The position numbers and the translations under genes were made by a program. Below the pieces are notes generated by a model. That model saw only the letters and a list, made by a program, of their open reading frames with translations. It did no database searches and had not been told where the DNA came from. A DNA stretch of 5,277 nucleotides from Acidimicrobiales bacterium (lineage in GTDB: Bacteria > Actinomycetota > Acidimicrobiia > Acidimicrobiales > RAAP-2): assembly GCA_017883105.1 (NCBI GenBank), contig JADGOF010000191.1:1-5277 (forward strand), given 5' to 3'. Position 1 is the first letter of the stretch. Each line of letters starts with the position of its first letter. Of this stretch, positions 4,313 to 5,277 are shown piece by piece.

Positions 4313-5277
4313 ATGAGCGTGCTCACGAAGGTCCTCCGCGCCGGCGAAGGCAAAAAAGTACGGCGGCTGGCCGAGCTGGTGCCGTTGGTCAACGCCCTCG
4401 AGCCCGAGATGGAAGCGCGCTCGGACGAGGAGCTGTCGGCGCTCACCCCGGCGTTCCGTCAACGTCTCGACCAGGGGGAGGGCCTCGAGGACCTGCTTGT
4501 CGAGGCGTTCGCCCTGGTACGAGAGGCAGCCTGGCGGGTGCTCGGCCAACGCCACTTCGATGCCCAGCTGATGGGGGGGATGGCACTCCATTTCGGATGG
4601 ATCGCCGAGATGAAGACGGGCGAGGGGAAGACCCTGGTGTCCACGCTTCCGGTGTACCTGAACGCCCTGTTGGGAGATGGCGTCCACGTGGTCACCGTCA
4701 ACGACTACCTGGCCACCCGTGACTCCGAGTGGATGGGACAGCTCCACCGTTTCCTCGGACTGACCGTAGGCCGGGTCGGCCCCGACATCGACGATGCGGC
4801 GGCCAAGCGTGAGGCCTACCTCTCTGATCTCACTTACGGCACCAATACCGAATTCGGCTTCGACTACCTGCGCGACAACATGGCACGGTCGAAGGACGCC
4901 ATGGTGCAACGCGGCCACCACTTCGCCATCGTCGACGAGGTGGACTCGATCCTGATCGACGAGGCCCGGACCCCGCTGATCATCTCCGGCCCGGCCGCCG
5001 AGTCGGCGCAGTTCTATTACCAGTTCGCCGGGATCGTGCGCACCCTGCGGGCCGAGGACGACTACGAGGTCGACGAGGAGAAGCGCATCGTCGTCCCCAC
5101 CGAGGCCGGCATCGAGAAGGTCGAACGGCAATTGGGCGTGAGCAACCTCTACGACGCGGTGGCGGTGAACTACGTCCACCATCTCACCCAGGCGCTCTAC
5201 GCCAAGGAGCTGTACCGGCGGGACAAGGACTATCTGGTCGCCCAGGGCGAGGTGAAGATCGTCGACGAGTTCACCGG
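4313..5277 (+). CDS. secA: Preprotein translocase ATPase SecA, N-terminal part (cut by window edge)
   Basis: The frame is open from ATG 4313 to the window end (321 complete codons, about a third of a typical SecA of 840-950 residues). SecA is the cytosolic, membrane-associated motor that drives unfolded preproteins through SecYEG using ATP. Visible features are the N-terminal helix MSVLTKVLRAGEGKKVRRL; the Q motif region around Phe82-Gln85 followed by LMGGMALH; Walker A MKTGEGKT at 100-107; TVNDYLA at 128-134; the SecA signature YGTNTEFGFDYLRDNM at 175-190; and Walker B VDEVDSILIDEARTPL at 207-222, with DEVD in place of the DEAD tetrad of related helicases. The preprotein-binding domain begins at about residue 227. 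The N-terminus matches housekeeping actinobacterial SecA1 rather than the accessory SecA2, though with only a third of the protein this is not certain. Residues 94-96 (FGW, in place of the common EGx) are unusual. Confidence 0.97.
   Translation, partial: MSVLTKVLRAGEGKKVRRLAELVPLVNALEPEMEARSDEELSALTPAFRQRLDQGEGLEDLLVEAFALVREAAWRVLGQRHFDAQLMGGMALHFGWIAEMKTGEGKTLVSTLPVYLNALLGDGVHVVTVNDYLATRDSEWMGQLHRFLGLTVGRVGPDIDDAAAKREAYLSDLTYGTNTEFGFDYLRDNMARSKDAMVQRGHHFAIVDEVDSILIDEARTPLIISGPAAESAQFYYQFAGIVRTLRAEDDYEVDEEKRIVVPTEAGIEKVERQLGVSNLYDAVAVNYVHHLTQALYAKELYRRDKDYLVAQGEVKIVDEFT

Noticed and set aside
4070..5182. 370-codon open frame on the minus strand
   Set aside because: Shadow of secA, which carries clear Walker A and B motifs on the plus strand; its His/Val/Gly/Leu-rich product matches nothing I recognise.

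Overview
The window is GC-rich and carries gene neighbours typical of Actinobacteria. The first gene encodes a secreted protein with the GYWLVAS.GGVFAFG repeat, which I associate mainly with the class Acidimicrobiia (Ilumatobacter, Microthrix and uncultured relatives). That class is my best guess for the source; it is an inference from one family plus gene order, not a proof.

Layout: (1) positions 1-372, minus strand: the N-terminal part of a secreted repeat protein that runs off the left edge. (2) 373-464: a short divergent promoter region. (3) 465-3269, plus strand: a sugar-phosphate cluster made of phosphomannomutase/phosphoglucomutase (manB), a small Trm112-like protein and a bifunctional phosphoglucose/phosphomannose isomerase. 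The last two overlap by four bases. (4) 3270-3792: about 520 bases without a credible gene. A possible weak terminator is followed by a candidate promoter and then by about 260 bases rich in stems, a candidate structured RNA of the raiA-motif type. (5) 3793-4158: a short ribosome hibernation factor (raiA/hpf). (6) 4159-4312: a spacer with a hairpin and a possible leaderless promoter. (7) 4313 to the right edge: the N-terminal third of SecA.

The two enzymes of the first cluster interconvert fructose-6-P, mannose-6-P, mannose-1-P and the glucose equivalents. They therefore feed GDP-mannose and glycan precursors. raiA next to secA is the usual actinobacterial pairing. The order looks like a compacted version of the longer actinobacterial segment manB - Trm112 - SIS isomerase - ... 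- mtrAB - lpqB - comFC - hpf - secA.

The part most worth a second look is the structured region at about 3436-3692. It contains a 13-bp stem, several perfect hairpins, possible pseudoknots and mutually exclusive pairings. A duplicated Shine-Dalgarno-like motif lies just downstream, before the start of raiA. No CRISPR array, tRNA, rRNA or mobile element was seen.
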